Shown here: in pieces, positions 9,163 to 17,310 of the stretch
How positions within the stretch are numbered: position 1 is the stretch's first letter
How the letters are laid out: each line of letters starts with the position of its first letter
Assembly: GCA_965221455.1 (NCBI GenBank)
Contig: OZ244890.1
Location: 1-64,000, forward strand
DNA from: SMWN01 sp965221455
GTDB taxonomy: Bacteria > Pseudomonadota > Gammaproteobacteria > Eutrophobiales > Eutrophobiaceae
Length of the DNA: 64,000 nt
Direction: 5' to 3'
Translations under genes and position numbers: made by a program
The notes under the pieces: generated by a model
Database searches by the model: none
Told to the model about the DNA's origin: nothing
The model's input: the letters and a program-made list of their open reading frames with translations, nothing else

Positions 9163-10239
9163 CTAAAGTCTTGTCTTTACATTGCCATATTTCTCCCATA
9201 ATTCCCTGGAAAGTTTTCGGGCCTGTTCAAGATTTTCCCGACTTAATCTTGATTGAATATCATCTCGCATTATTTGCGCCGGCTTAACACCGCCTGCCGC
9301 CGCGACCCCATACCACGCATAGGCTTTTATGTAATCCTTGGGCACTCCCATGCCATTGAGATAGATTGATCCCAGCCTGAATTGAGAAACGACATGTTTT
9401 TTCATGGCCGCATCCAGATACCATTGCACCGCCTCGGGCCTGGCTTGAGGAACCCCCTGCCCCTCTCGATACATGTTGATCAAATTTCTCTGGGAGTACG
9501 CAAATCCTCTGTCAGCGGCCTTACGGTACCACGCAATCGCCAGGGTATAATTTTGTTCTATCCCATGTCCATGCTGATACATTAATCCCAAATCATGCTG
9601 CGCACTGACCCAGCCCTGTTCAGCAGCCCTACGGTACCACTTCGCCGCTTCAACATAATCCTGGATAACACCAAAACCTTTATGAAAAATAACGCCCATC
9701 GTTGCCTGAGCTTCAGCATAGCCATCTTGTGCGGCCTTTCTGGTCCATTTCATCGCTTCCCAATAATCGCGTTTCACCCCAATCCCATCTATGTACAACT
9801 GTGCAATCTTGACCTGGGCAATGGCCAAATCCTGTTTGGCCGCTTTTAAATACCAGTCGGCTGCCTGAGTCGCGTTTTTATCCACCCCCCAGCCATTTTG
9901 ATACAGCATGCCCATGTGGTGTTGTGCATCCGCCATATCCTGGTTCGCTGCCTTCTGATACCAGGCAAATGCCTGCTCATGGTCCTGACCTATCCAGTCT
10001 GTCCCTGCATATATCAATCCCAATTGGTTTTGTGCCCGCGCATCACCGGATTCAGCCAGTGGCAACAGTATGTCGATTGCGGCTTGATAATCGCCTTGCT
10101 CATATGCAAGCATTGCGACTTCATGCCCGGAACGCATACACGCTGACAGCAGGATCAGAATAGAAAATGAATACAGGATAATTCTCACAAGAAAATTATC
10201 CCATACAACACGGCGTGTGTATGGCTGAATTCCCGACAT
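9163..10239 (-). CDS. Sel1-like repeat lipoprotein
   Basis: A 358-residue protein. Residues 17-34 form a hydrophobic segment ending in a lipobox-like LLSAC with Cys34, so it is probably a lipoprotein. From about residue 40 to 320 it consists of roughly seven to eight Sel1/TPR-type helical repeats. Each has an A-A-WY-KAA-G-A-AQ pattern with a GxGV turn (for example GWGVDKN, GIGVKRD, GFGVIQD, GHGIEQN, GMGVPKD). Sel1 repeats are protein-protein interaction scaffolds often found in envelope or signalling proteins; no enzymatic domain is present. It is divergent from msrB with only about 96 bp between the starts, so the two may share a regulatory region. Partner and exact role are unknown. Confidence 0.85.
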   Translation of the reverse strand: MSGIQPYTRRVVWDNFLVRIILYSFSILILLSACMRSGHEVAMLAYEQGDYQAAIDILLPLAESGDARAQNQLGLIYAGTDWIGQDHEQAFAWYQKAANQDMADAQHHMGMLYQNGWGVDKNATQAADWYLKAAKQDLAIAQVKIAQLYIDGIGVKRDYWEAMKWTRKAAQDGYAEAQATMGVIFHKGFGVIQDYVEAAKWYRRAAEQGWVSAQHDLGLMYQHGHGIEQNYTLAIAWYRKAADRGFAYSQRNLINMYREGQGVPQARPEAVQWYLDAAMKKHVVSQFRLGSIYLNGMGVPKDYIKAYAWYGVAAAGGVKPAQIMRDDIQSRLSRENLEQARKLSRELWEKYGNVKTRL

Positions 10240-10335
10240 TAATTAATTTCATCAGCATGAAACAATTGGATTGTGAACTCTATAAAAATCATTCTGTCGA
10301 AATTGACATCACCATCCCGGACTGAATACTGAATT

Positions 10336-10950
10336 ATGAGAACGCTTATCAATAAAACAAGCCTTGCCACAGCCCTTACCGGCATTGTCACTTTGGCTAT
10401 CATCATGACGCCGGTTTTCGGGGAAATGGAGAAAGTGGATCAAGACGAAAGGACTGATACCGTCGCTGCCGCAAATTCCATGCCTTCGGCATGGACGGAA
10501 AACCGTGATAATTATGTTAAACCCTCAAGGAAAGAACTCAAGCGAAGACTGACCAGGTTGCAATTTAAAGTAACGCAGGAGGATGGTACCGAGAGAGCAT
10601 TTCAGAATGAGTTCTGGGATAACAGGCAGCAAGGTATTTATGTTGATATCGTTTCAGGAGAACCCTTATTCAGTTCCAGGGATAAATACAAATCGGGTAC
10701 CGGCTGGCCGAGTTTTACGCGCACAATAGTACCTGATGCTGTCGTGGAGAAAGCGGATATTTCACTTTTCGGTATCAGAACAGAGCTGCGAAGTGCTCAC
10801 GCTGACTCTCATCTCGGCCATGTATTTGACGATGGACCGACACCGGCGGGACTGCGTTATTGTATCAATTCCGCAGCACTTAGATTCATCGACAAGAACA
10901 TGCTGACGGCTGAGGGGTATGGCGAGTTTGTGTCACTATTCGAGCATTGA
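10336..10950 (+). CDS. msrB: exported peptide-methionine (R)-S-oxide reductase
   Basis: A 204-residue MsrB that reduces the R epimer of methionine sulfoxide in damaged proteins. Residues 1-29 form a signal peptide or anchor (hydrophobic stretch ending TPVFG), so it acts in the periplasm. The MsrB fold begins near residue 64. Visible motifs are SGTGWPSF, then SAHADSHLGHVFDDGP, then RYCINSAAL with the catalytic Cys176. The CxxC pairs that bind structural zinc in many MsrB proteins are absent: the usual first pair position reads EPLFSSRDKY. This is a known zinc-free variant. No fused MsrA domain is present. A periplasmic MsrB fits a cell that carries out heavy periplasmic oxidation of C1 substrates. 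Confidence 0.92.
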   Translation: MRTLINKTSLATALTGIVTLAIIMTPVFGEMEKVDQDERTDTVAAANSMPSAWTENRDNYVKPSRKELKRRLTRLQFKVTQEDGTERAFQNEFWDNRQQGIYVDIVSGEPLFSSRDKYKSGTGWPSFTRTIVPDAVVEKADISLFGIRTELRSAHADSHLGHVFDDGPTPAGLRYCINSAALRFIDKNMLTAEGYGEFVSLFEH

Positions 10951-10955
10951 TAATG

Positions 10956-11801
10956 CTATACATTATGCCTGACAACAAAACCCAGTTGTCTTATATCATT
11001 GGCGATTTCTTCCATTGCTTCTGCTGATATGCTGGATAATCGTGGAGCTTCGGCTTGCATTGAAGGACGCGCCAGACCATACAAATAAATACCATTTATC
11101 CTGATATCTTCCTGCTCCATGCAGGATAGAAACTGTAAATAACTTTCACGCTCTGCGGCTGATGGCGGTGTTCCGTCCAATTTAAAAACACAGGTTTGCA
11201 ACCATGTGGGACACAAGGCACTGACTATTTTCAAATTTTCTTTAACCTTCGAAACCGAAATCCCGGCATTATTAATATTTTTCAGTCCAACATCTGTCGC
11301 GCTATCCAATTTGAACCATACTTCACTGTCAATTTCACGCATGGCCGATAATCCTGCCTGTACTGTTTTTCTATGTGCCAGACTACCATTGGTGATAAGT
11401 ACCAGTTTAATTTTGTCATGCAGATTAAATCGCTTGATTGATTGAACAGTCAATCCGATTATTTGATCGAAGTCCGCTGCACTGGTTGATTCCCCATTGC
11501 CCGAGATGGCGATATCCCTGACTACTCGAAGTTCTTCTGCAACATCATAATGATTGTAAAAATCACCATGGATAACATCACTTAAGAAGCAGTCAATTTC
11601 ATTCTTGAATTGCCGTAAATCGATCTCCGGTGAAGATCCCCGTATCAGATCCGGGACCTGGCAATAAATACACCGCCAGTTACATGCATTGTTGGGATTG
11701 AGGTTAATACCAATGGATAATCCATTGGAACGACGGGATATAACCGGGTAAACATAGCTTAAACCTGCACTATCACGACCATGATCCGTTGTTGTTAACA
11801 C
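10956..11801 (-). CDS. radical SAM protein
   Basis: I place the start at a GTG at 11801, six bases past the stop of the MFS gene, giving 281 residues; an upstream ATG at 11873 would extend it 72 bp into the MFS gene. Residues 40-47 are CNWRCIYC, the CxxxCxxC site for the radical SAM 4Fe-4S cluster. It is preceded by a conserved VYPVISRRSNGLSIGINLNP segment and followed by ISGNGEST and LVLITNGSL, which fit the SAM-binding barrel. I see no extra cysteine-rich (SPASM) domain. It belongs to a widespread uncharacterised group of small radical SAM proteins; substrate unknown. It is probably co-transcribed with the MFS transporter upstream, which might export a product or substrate, but that is inference. 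Confidence 0.8.
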   Translation of the reverse strand: MLTTTDHGRDSAGLSYVYPVISRRSNGLSIGINLNPNNACNWRCIYCQVPDLIRGSSPEIDLRQFKNEIDCFLSDVIHGDFYNHYDVAEELRVVRDIAISGNGESTSAADFDQIIGLTVQSIKRFNLHDKIKLVLITNGSLAHRKTVQAGLSAMREIDSEVWFKLDSATDVGLKNINNAGISVSKVKENLKIVSALCPTWLQTCVFKLDGTPPSAAERESYLQFLSCMEQEDIRINGIYLYGLARPSMQAEAPRLSSISAEAMEEIANDIRQLGFVVRHNV

Positions 11802-11806
11802 GTTGG

Positions 11807-13207
11807 TTATTTTATTACTGCACTTGTATGCATGCGACCGCGTATTAAGGACAGCACAAATCCCGGAATACATATGCCTGCAGAAACAAGGAAACAGTAA
11901 CTAATCGCCTTTTGTAAATTTTGAAAAACGGCGGGTTCGATTTTAACTTGTCCCATGACCATGGCAAGAACAAGCGTCACCAATACCATACTCATCATTT
12001 GACCGAGTATCCTCATCGTTGCAAGTGAGCCTGTTGCGCTTCCATAATATTGTTTATCCACTGCACTCATGATGGCGTTTGCATTGGGTGATGAGAATAA
12101 ACCAAACCCGAGACCTGTGACAATTAAAGCGGCAATTAAATAATTGATGGAACTATCTGTATTCAAGTTCCCCAACATCAACAGGCCAAGAGCTGCCAAT
12201 AACATACCGACAGAAGCAATCACTCTGGGTTCGATATTATCCGACATACGCCCGGCAAGCGGTGAAAAAATCGCCATTATTAAAGGCTGAATCATCAAAA
12301 TTGTACCGGTCATTGTTGCGGACATGCCTTTTAGATATTGTAAATACAAACTGATTAAAACGATATTCGCGAATACGGCTGTGTAAATGATGAATGATGC
12401 GAAACAGGAAAATGCAAAAACATGATTGGTCGCAAATAAACTTACATCAAATATCGGCTGGTCCGTCCGTCTAGCCAGAGCGATAAAAACCCATATCCCG
12501 AAGAGGCCAGACATTAAAAATAAAATGCCAAACAATTCAGGTAATGTTGAAACGCCGATACATAACAGAAGTATCGACAAGCCATATACGACTGATCCTT
12601 TTATATCAAATTTACCGCGTTCATCAGCAGACCATTCACCAGGAACTTTAAGTAAACCGATTAACAATACGATAATCGCAAGCGGAATATGGAATAAAAA
12701 ACTTGCGCGCCACCCATAAAGATCGATGAGAAAACCTCCCAGCAACGGACCACAGGTTAAACCAATATAAATAATCGAAACTGTCATGCCGATAGCACGC
12801 CCTTTTTGTTGAGGTGGAAACACTGATGAAATGATAGCGATTTGCGTTGCATAGAGCATGGCAGCACTCGCCCCTTGCAAGAAACGCGCAAAAATCAGCA
12901 GCGTGCCGTTCATTGACATTGATGCAAGCAGTGATGTGACAATGACACTGGCAGTACCAATGAGAAATATCCGTTTTCGACCCACCATATCCGCAACTCG
13001 ACCAAAAACGAGCACAAACATGGCACTTGCCATTAAAAATGCCATCGGGATCCATCCCAGCATCACTGCATCCAGATTTAAATCTTCGGCAATCTCCGGT
13101 AATGCCACATTGCTTGCAGACAACATCAGTGGCGTTGCGAATGCATTCAACAACACCATGACCAGGGCAGCTTGCTGCACTGATTTACTCTCAATGGTGT
13201 TGTTCAT
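11807..13207 (-). CDS. MFS transporter, EmrB/QacA (DHA2) type
   Basis: A 466-residue polytopic inner-membrane protein, hydrophobic almost throughout, with about 13-14 predicted helices. The first loop carries the family motif GRVADMVGRKRIFLIG, and the N-terminus (NVALPEIAEDLNLD-WI-MAF) is typical of drug:proton antiporters of the EmrB/QacA branch. The substrate cannot be deduced; no membrane-fusion (EmrA) partner is adjacent. It is followed at once by the radical SAM gene on the same strand. Confidence 0.88.
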   Translation of the reverse strand: MNNTIESKSVQQAALVMVLLNAFATPLMLSASNVALPEIAEDLNLDAVMLGWIPMAFLMASAMFVLVFGRVADMVGRKRIFLIGTASVIVTSLLASMSMNGTLLIFARFLQGASAAMLYATQIAIISSVFPPQQKGRAIGMTVSIIYIGLTCGPLLGGFLIDLYGWRASFLFHIPLAIIVLLIGLLKVPGEWSADERGKFDIKGSVVYGLSILLLCIGVSTLPELFGILFLMSGLFGIWVFIALARRTDQPIFDVSLFATNHVFAFSCFASFIIYTAVFANIVLISLYLQYLKGMSATMTGTILMIQPLIMAIFSPLAGRMSDNIEPRVIASVGMLLAALGLLMLGNLNTDSSINYLIAALIVTGLGFGLFSSPNANAIMSAVDKQYYGSATGSLATMRILGQMMSMVLVTLVLAMVMGQVKIEPAVFQNLQKAISYCFLVSAGICIPGFVLSLIRGRMHTSAVIK

Positions 13208-13242
13208 TCACACAGTATTTCTGAATCAGAATATCCAGATAA

Positions 13243-13869
13243 TTACTGTTTTTCTTCACCTTCTGATATTTTATCTGCAGAACTCTTCCCTGTTTCCGAC
13301 GCACGTATTTTCATTTCGATACGTTCGAGAGGATTGTCACGAGCATCTTTCTCCTGGGCAACGATTTTATCCGCCACATCCATGCCACTTACCACTTTAC
13401 CAAATACAGTATACTGGTTATCCAGGAAACTGGATTCTTTTACGACAATAAAAAATTGCGAGCCGGCACTATCCGGATCTTGTGAGCGAGCCATTGACAG
13501 GACACCTCTAACATGCGGTTTGTCATTAAACTCTGCCTTGATTGAATAACCCGGACCGCCTGTCCCGTAAGTTGATCTGTCTGCCTGTTTGCTGTTTGGA
13601 TCACCGCCCTGAATCATGAAGCCTGGAATCACTCTATGAAAAACAGTCCCGTCATAAAATCCTGACTTCGTGAGCTTTAAAAAATTTTCAACATGACCAG
13701 GAGCAACATCTGGAAATAACTGTAATTCGATATTGCCGAATTTAGTTTCTATGACTGCATCTGCAAGCTGTTCTTCTGCAACAACATACGAATGAAGATA
13801 CAAATATGAAAACAATATCATTATTGTTTTCGTTGCAGTACTTCCATTAATAATTCCTTTCAACATCAT
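13243..13869 (-). CDS. exported peptidyl-prolyl cis-trans isomerase, cyclophilin type
   Basis: A 208-residue protein with an N-terminal hydrophobic segment (residues about 12-31, ending VVA) followed by a complete cyclophilin domain from about residue 38 to 190. Diagnostic segments are VENFLKLTKSGFYDGTVFHR-IPGFMIQGGDP, RGVLSMARSQDPDSAGSQFFI and YTVFGKVVSGMDV. The catalytic Arg in FHR and the Phe and Gln of FMIQGGD are present. It should catalyse proline isomerisation during folding of exported proteins (PpiA-like). The tail is charged and short. It starts 22 bp after the GST gene in the direction of transcription, so they probably share a message with trhO. Confidence 0.92.
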   Translation of the reverse strand: MMLKGIINGSTATKTIMILFSYLYLHSYVVAEEQLADAVIETKFGNIELQLFPDVAPGHVENFLKLTKSGFYDGTVFHRVIPGFMIQGGDPNSKQADRSTYGTGGPGYSIKAEFNDKPHVRGVLSMARSQDPDSAGSQFFIVVKESSFLDNQYTVFGKVVSGMDVADKIVAQEKDARDNPLERIEMKIRASETGKSSADKISEGEEKQ

Positions 13870-13891
13870 TATATTTCCTCTTATGTTTATT

Positions 13892-14545
13892 TTACATATG
13901 GTTCAGGTTAATACTGCCGCATTGATCCTCATGCCACGGCTTGTATTTTTGCATTACCGATATAAATAATTCACTTTTCTCGAACCTCAACAACCAGTTT
14001 AGCAGATTTTTATATCGACTATTACAAAACCACTCCCTGTCGACATGTGCGAATTGCCTGATAAACGGAAAAATTGCTACATCAGCAAGTGATATCCGTG
14101 CTGACATAAATCCAGTGCCATTGTGTGCCTGCAAGTGAGTTTCCAATAATTTAATAAATTTTTCCGCACTCTGACAATAAGACGACTGCGACTTTTCTGG
14201 ATAGCGTTGAAAGTATTTATAACGATCTAGATGGCGTTTAAATTCATTATCGTTTTTATATATCAATCGTTGGGTGTTTTGCGACTCCTCACTTAACCAG
14301 TTATCAGGATCATTCTGCTGCAAGGCCCACATCATCACTTCCATGCTTTCATCAATGACCCTGCCATCCGTGAGTTGTAAAACCGGCACGGTGCCTTTGC
14401 CGGATAGATCAATCATTGCCTGAGGCTTGTTGCTCAAAATAACTTCACGTAATTCACAATCAATAGAAGCGTATTTGAGTGCCATTCTGGCGCGAATGGC
14501 ATAAGGACAACGACGAAATGAATAGAGGACCGGACGAGCCTGCAT
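13892..14545 (-). CDS. glutathione S-transferase family protein
   Basis: A 217-residue protein with an N-terminal thioredoxin-like GST domain (LYSFRRCPYAIRARMAL, then GTVPVLQLTDGRVIDESMEVM) and an all-helical C-terminal half. The RCPYAIRA segment resembles the glutaredoxin-like CPYC region of omega/YfcG-type GSTs but has only the first cysteine. GTVPVL-(cis-Pro) and the DESM segment that contacts glutathione are present. The reaction is unknown; a disulfide or dehydroascorbate reductase type of role is possible. The gene begins 2 bp after the trhO stop, which implies co-transcription. Confidence 0.85.
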   Translation of the reverse strand: MQARPVLYSFRRCPYAIRARMALKYASIDCELREVILSNKPQAMIDLSGKGTVPVLQLTDGRVIDESMEVMMWALQQNDPDNWLSEESQNTQRLIYKNDNEFKRHLDRYKYFQRYPEKSQSSYCQSAEKFIKLLETHLQAHNGTGFMSARISLADVAIFPFIRQFAHVDREWFCNSRYKNLLNWLLRFEKSELFISVMQKYKPWHEDQCGSINLNHM

Positions 14546-14547
14546 TT

Positions 14548-15543
14548 TTAATCCGCATCAGTCAAATTTATCTGATTTTGGGAAGCCCCGATATGTTGTT
14601 GCTGTCTGTTTTCTGCCAATTCAACCTGACGCTGCCTTTCACTGACGCGAGCGTATTTTTTTTCTGTCATGGCATTGATGCAATAGGGACAAGAAACGCC
14701 TTTTTCATAGTCAGCGGATTTCAGTTCTTCTTTTGACAACGGCATTCGACATGCAAAACATTGTGTGTAATTTCCCCTTTCAAGATTTTTATCGACCGCG
14801 ACTCGTCCATCAAAGACGAAACAATCGCCTTGCCAAAGATTGTCTTCTTTTCCGTTGTTTTTTCGGTTCGCTTCCCTGACATCCTCCAGATATCCAAGAA
14901 TACCTCCCTGCAGATGATAAACCTCTTCAAAACCTTGCCGCATCAGGTAATTCGTCGCCTTCTCACAACGAATGCCTCCGGTGCAAAACATCGCTATCTT
15001 TTTGTGCTTGTCAGGATCCAGTTCCTTGTCAACAAACCCGGGAAACTCTCTAAATGTTTTGGTCTGCGGAGAAATTGAATTTTTAAATGTGCCGATCTTG
15101 TGTTCATATTCGTTGCGCGTGTCAATTATCAAAACATCAGGATCGGAAACAAGTTGGTTCCATTGTTTGTAATCAACTTTTAAACCTGTTAATCGACCGG
15201 GATCAGTTCCAGCAACGCCCATGGTGACAATCTCTTTTTTTAATCTGACTTTCATTCGATAAAAAGGCATTTCAGTCACAAAAGCCTCTTTGTATCGCAG
15301 GTCGGAAAACCGGAAGTCTTGCCCTAGATAGGACAGAAAGCTGTCAATGTTTCCTTGCCTTCCCGCTACAGTTCCATTCATCCCTTCTGCGGATAAGAGC
15401 AAAGTGCCCTTAAGAGACTGTTGCGTACATATCTGCACGAGCTTTTCACGCAATTCCCTGAAATCGGGCAGGTGTACAAACTTGTACGTTGTAACAACAA
15501 CAATCTCCGAGGACTTTAATTCGCTGTCGGTCATTCTTTTCAC
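14548..15543 (-). CDS. trhO: tRNA uridine-34 hydroxylase (rhodanese-like)
   Basis: A 331-residue TrhO/YceA family protein, which makes 5-hydroxyuridine at tRNA position 34. The N-terminal acylphosphatase-like domain (to about residue 110) has KGTLLLSAEGMNGTVAG. A rhodanese domain follows with the active-site loop FCTGGIRCEKA; its cysteine is Cys187. A C-terminal extension carries cysteine pairs (CFACRMPL and CPYC) as in the family. Alternative starts at codons 1 and 4 are close; the upstream one is kept. It is the first gene of a short minus-strand run with the GST and cyclophilin genes. Confidence 0.93.
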   Translation of the reverse strand: MKRMTDSELKSSEIVVVTTYKFVHLPDFRELREKLVQICTQQSLKGTLLLSAEGMNGTVAGRQGNIDSFLSYLGQDFRFSDLRYKEAFVTEMPFYRMKVRLKKEIVTMGVAGTDPGRLTGLKVDYKQWNQLVSDPDVLIIDTRNEYEHKIGTFKNSISPQTKTFREFPGFVDKELDPDKHKKIAMFCTGGIRCEKATNYLMRQGFEEVYHLQGGILGYLEDVREANRKNNGKEDNLWQGDCFVFDGRVAVDKNLERGNYTQCFACRMPLSKEELKSADYEKGVSCPYCINAMTEKKYARVSERQRQVELAENRQQQHIGASQNQINLTDAD

Positions 15544-15604
15544 AACTGGCGGTTCTTAATCAGTATCCTGGTGACAATCCGGACGGATCATATAGAAATC
15601 GACC

Positions 15605-15621
15605 GTGGAATAGAATTCCAC
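15605..15621. promoter_or_regulatory. 17-bp palindrome upstream of trhO
   Basis: GTGGAAT-aga-ATTCCAC is a perfect 7-bp inverted repeat with a 3-bp centre, 62 bp upstream of the trhO start. It could be an operator for a dimeric repressor; no known consensus is claimed. Confidence 0.25.
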
Positions 15622-15645
15622 TGCAGAACTAAATCAATACTTATG

Positions 15646-15670
15646 AAAAAAAAGCCGCCATGAAGGCGGC
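15646..15670 (-). terminator. Rho-independent terminator of the phasin gene
   Basis: GCCGCC (15654-15659) pairs with GGCGGC (15665-15670) across a 5-base loop. On the minus strand it is followed by a run of eight T residues (15653-15646). It lies about 50 bp past the phasin stop, so that gene forms its own short transcript. Confidence 0.85.
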
Positions 15671-15721
15671 TTACAAAACCAACTAATATGTAGGGGAGGA
15701 AGTTGGTATTACTACATTAAC

Positions 15722-16033
15722 CTAGCTGCCTAAAGAAACTTCAGCGAGTTCTTTCACGCCTGTAACATAATTCTGACTCAGTTCGGCAACGGTGCTCGCA
15801 TTGGCAAAAATACCATCAGTGATTTGCCTGGCAACTTCCGCCTGCTCTTTCAGGAAAGACTGAAAACCTTCAAGATCAGAAATAGATGAGGCACTTTTGA
15901 TTGCTTCAACACTGGCGGCTGCACTATCCTGAACTGTTTTCAGTTGCAAGACAGTCAATTCTTCAACGTTTTTAACAGCTAATGTATTCAGTTCTTTTAC
16001 CGGTGCAGCTAATTTCTCCACATATGCGTTCAT
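15722..16033 (-). CDS. phasin family protein
   Basis: A 103-residue, alanine- and glutamate-rich, entirely helical protein matching the small phasin pattern (KLAAPVKELNTLAVKNVEEL at the start, then repeated short amphipathic heptads). Phasins coat polyhydroxyalkanoate granules in the cytoplasm and control granule size. No PHA synthase or depolymerase gene is adjacent, and some members of this family occur in organisms without PHA, so a general granule or stress role is also possible. It has its own terminator and a very AT-rich upstream region. Confidence 0.8.
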   Translation of the reverse strand: MNAYVEKLAAPVKELNTLAVKNVEELTVLQLKTVQDSAAASVEAIKSASSISDLEGFQSFLKEQAEVARQITDGIFANASTVAELSQNYVTGVKELAEVSLGS

Positions 16034-16252
16034 AATTCATTCTCCAGTATTTCTTGCCAAATGATGCGATGCAGTATACAGAAATATTTGTGCACCGCAA
16101 TAATAATGACTTTATTATTTTAAATTTATTTATTATTATTATTATTCAATGTGTTATACGCTCACACGACATAATAGTTATGAGTTATCTTGCCTGGAAT
16201 AAAGCGACGAATCGTGATTATTGATAGGTTTCTTGAAAAAACTCGGGAAAAA

Positions 16253-16282
16253 ATTTTAAAAAATGTGCCTTCCTTGGCACAT
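16253..16282 (-). terminator. Rho-independent terminator
   Basis: ATGTGCC (16263-16269) pairs with GGCACAT (16276-16282) around a 6-base loop; on the minus strand it is followed by TTTTT and further T-rich sequence. It lies just downstream of the disrupted small gene at 16316-16771, consistent with that locus having been a real minus-strand transcription unit. Confidence 0.7.
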
Positions 16283-16315
16283 CGGTATTCCTCCGTGACC
16301 GCGTTTGATGATAGC

Positions 16316-16771
16316 ATCTACATCATCTCAGAGTTCCTTCTCCTCAATTCATCCATGAAAAAACGCTCCATTGGCTTGAATGGTACATGCACGAAATAGC
16401 AATATCGCCCCCCATTTAAGGTAATTTTAGCCTTTATTCTTGATGATAACGCTTTTTTCAGGATTTTTGTTCGATCTACTTCAGTTCCAATCCGCACGCT
16501 ACATTTTATAAATGTTGCTTTTACTCTTTTTCGTCATTCGCAGATTCAACGTGACGTACTTCTTTCCGTTCCGTCTCAATTTCTTCGATAGACACAGGCT
16601 ACCATGCAATATTTCTTTCTCTATCATCAAACCAGTGATTGATATTTCCACTTTCCTATCGTCGGCCTGATATGCCTGTTTTTTGATGTCTTTTGTCGGC
16701 GGCTGTATCGCTTTATTTTTCCTGGAATTAAATCTAATCATTCTTGGACTTTTCATTAATTCTGATGACAT
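16316..16771 (-). pseudogene. probable frame-disrupted small gene (possibly PilZ-like)
   Basis: One minus-strand frame from 16771 gives 90 residues with VEISITGLMIEKEILHGSLC and KKYVTLNLRMTKKSKSNIYK, then stops at 16499. In a second frame the text continues immediately with VDRTKILKKALSSRIKAKI, YCYFVHVPFKPMERFF and MDELRRRNSEMM, ending near 16316. The join is consistent with one frameshift around 16500. The layout (DISITG-like strand, GSLC, then R-rich strands) loosely recalls PilZ domains, but I am not sure of the family. A Rho-independent terminator follows. It could also be two unrelated spurious frames. Confidence 0.35.
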
Positions 16772-16951
16772 TCAGTATCGAATTACAAGATTTCTCACTA
16801 TTTGATAATGACATAATTAATCGTTATCTCATTGTTTACCAAGTATTCTTACCATTTCCCATGCTGCATTTAAGCTGCAAAGTAGCCACAACCATGGTAC
16901 TTCGAGCCAGCACATGGCTTTAGCCACATGATATTGTATTTCAAGTAGGAC

Positions 16952-16980
16952 TTGACTACCGCCTATAGTGGTTCTATACT
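16952..16980 (+). promoter_or_regulatory. near-consensus sigma-70 promoter of the candidate ncRNA
   Basis: TTGACT (16952-16957) and TATACT (16975-16980) are separated by exactly 17 bases, each one mismatch from consensus. The predicted transcription start is about 16987. No gene on the plus strand follows except the structured region ending in the terminator at 17243-17279. Confidence 0.75.
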
Positions 16981-16986
16981 CTGCCA

Positions 16987-17279
16987 ACATATTTAGGTTC
17001 GTCAAGCCGTCCAGGGTTTGTCGGCGGTGGCCTTGGGGATACAGATGGAAAATAAAGGCTTGTTTTCAGCGAGTAGGTGCTGCTCCAGGTACGTTCCTTA
17101 TCTGTGTTTCGGATACGATTTTACCGTGACCGCCAATGGCGGAAAGCCAGGAGGGAACTTGGCTATTGCCTGGTGTCTCCATCCTCTTCTGGACACCAGG
17201 CTTTCTTATTCCAGAGAACTTCTCGACTGAAGTTCCTTTCCAACGCACCAGATCCATGCAGGGCCTGGTGCGTTTTTTT
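16987..17279 (+). ncRNA. candidate structured non-coding RNA, about 293 nt
   Basis: The stretch is bounded by a near-perfect sigma-70 promoter and a strong intrinsic terminator. Inside are clear hairpins: CCGCC-aat-GGCGG (17130-17142), AGCCA/TGGCT (17145-17164) exposing GGAGGG in a 10-base loop, a perfect 10-bp stem 17168-17177 with 17192-17201, and the terminator stem. Several GGA triplets lie in or next to loops, which is reminiscent of CsrA/RsmA-binding RNAs, though far fewer than in CsrB. I looked for RNase P, tmRNA and 6S RNA signatures and found none. Open frames across it have no protein-like character. It ends 31 bp from the convergent mfnE stop. It is best described as an orphan small RNA of unknown function. 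Confidence 0.6.
17243..17279 (+). terminator. Rho-independent terminator of the candidate ncRNA
   Basis: ACGCACCAG (17243-17251) pairs perfectly with CTGGTGCGT (17265-17273), followed by a run of seven T residues (17273-17279). On the minus strand no T-run follows, so it serves a plus-strand transcript, not mfnE. Confidence 0.85.
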
Positions 17280-17310
17280 ATTTACAAACGATTATCCGGA
17301 GTGATAAGAG

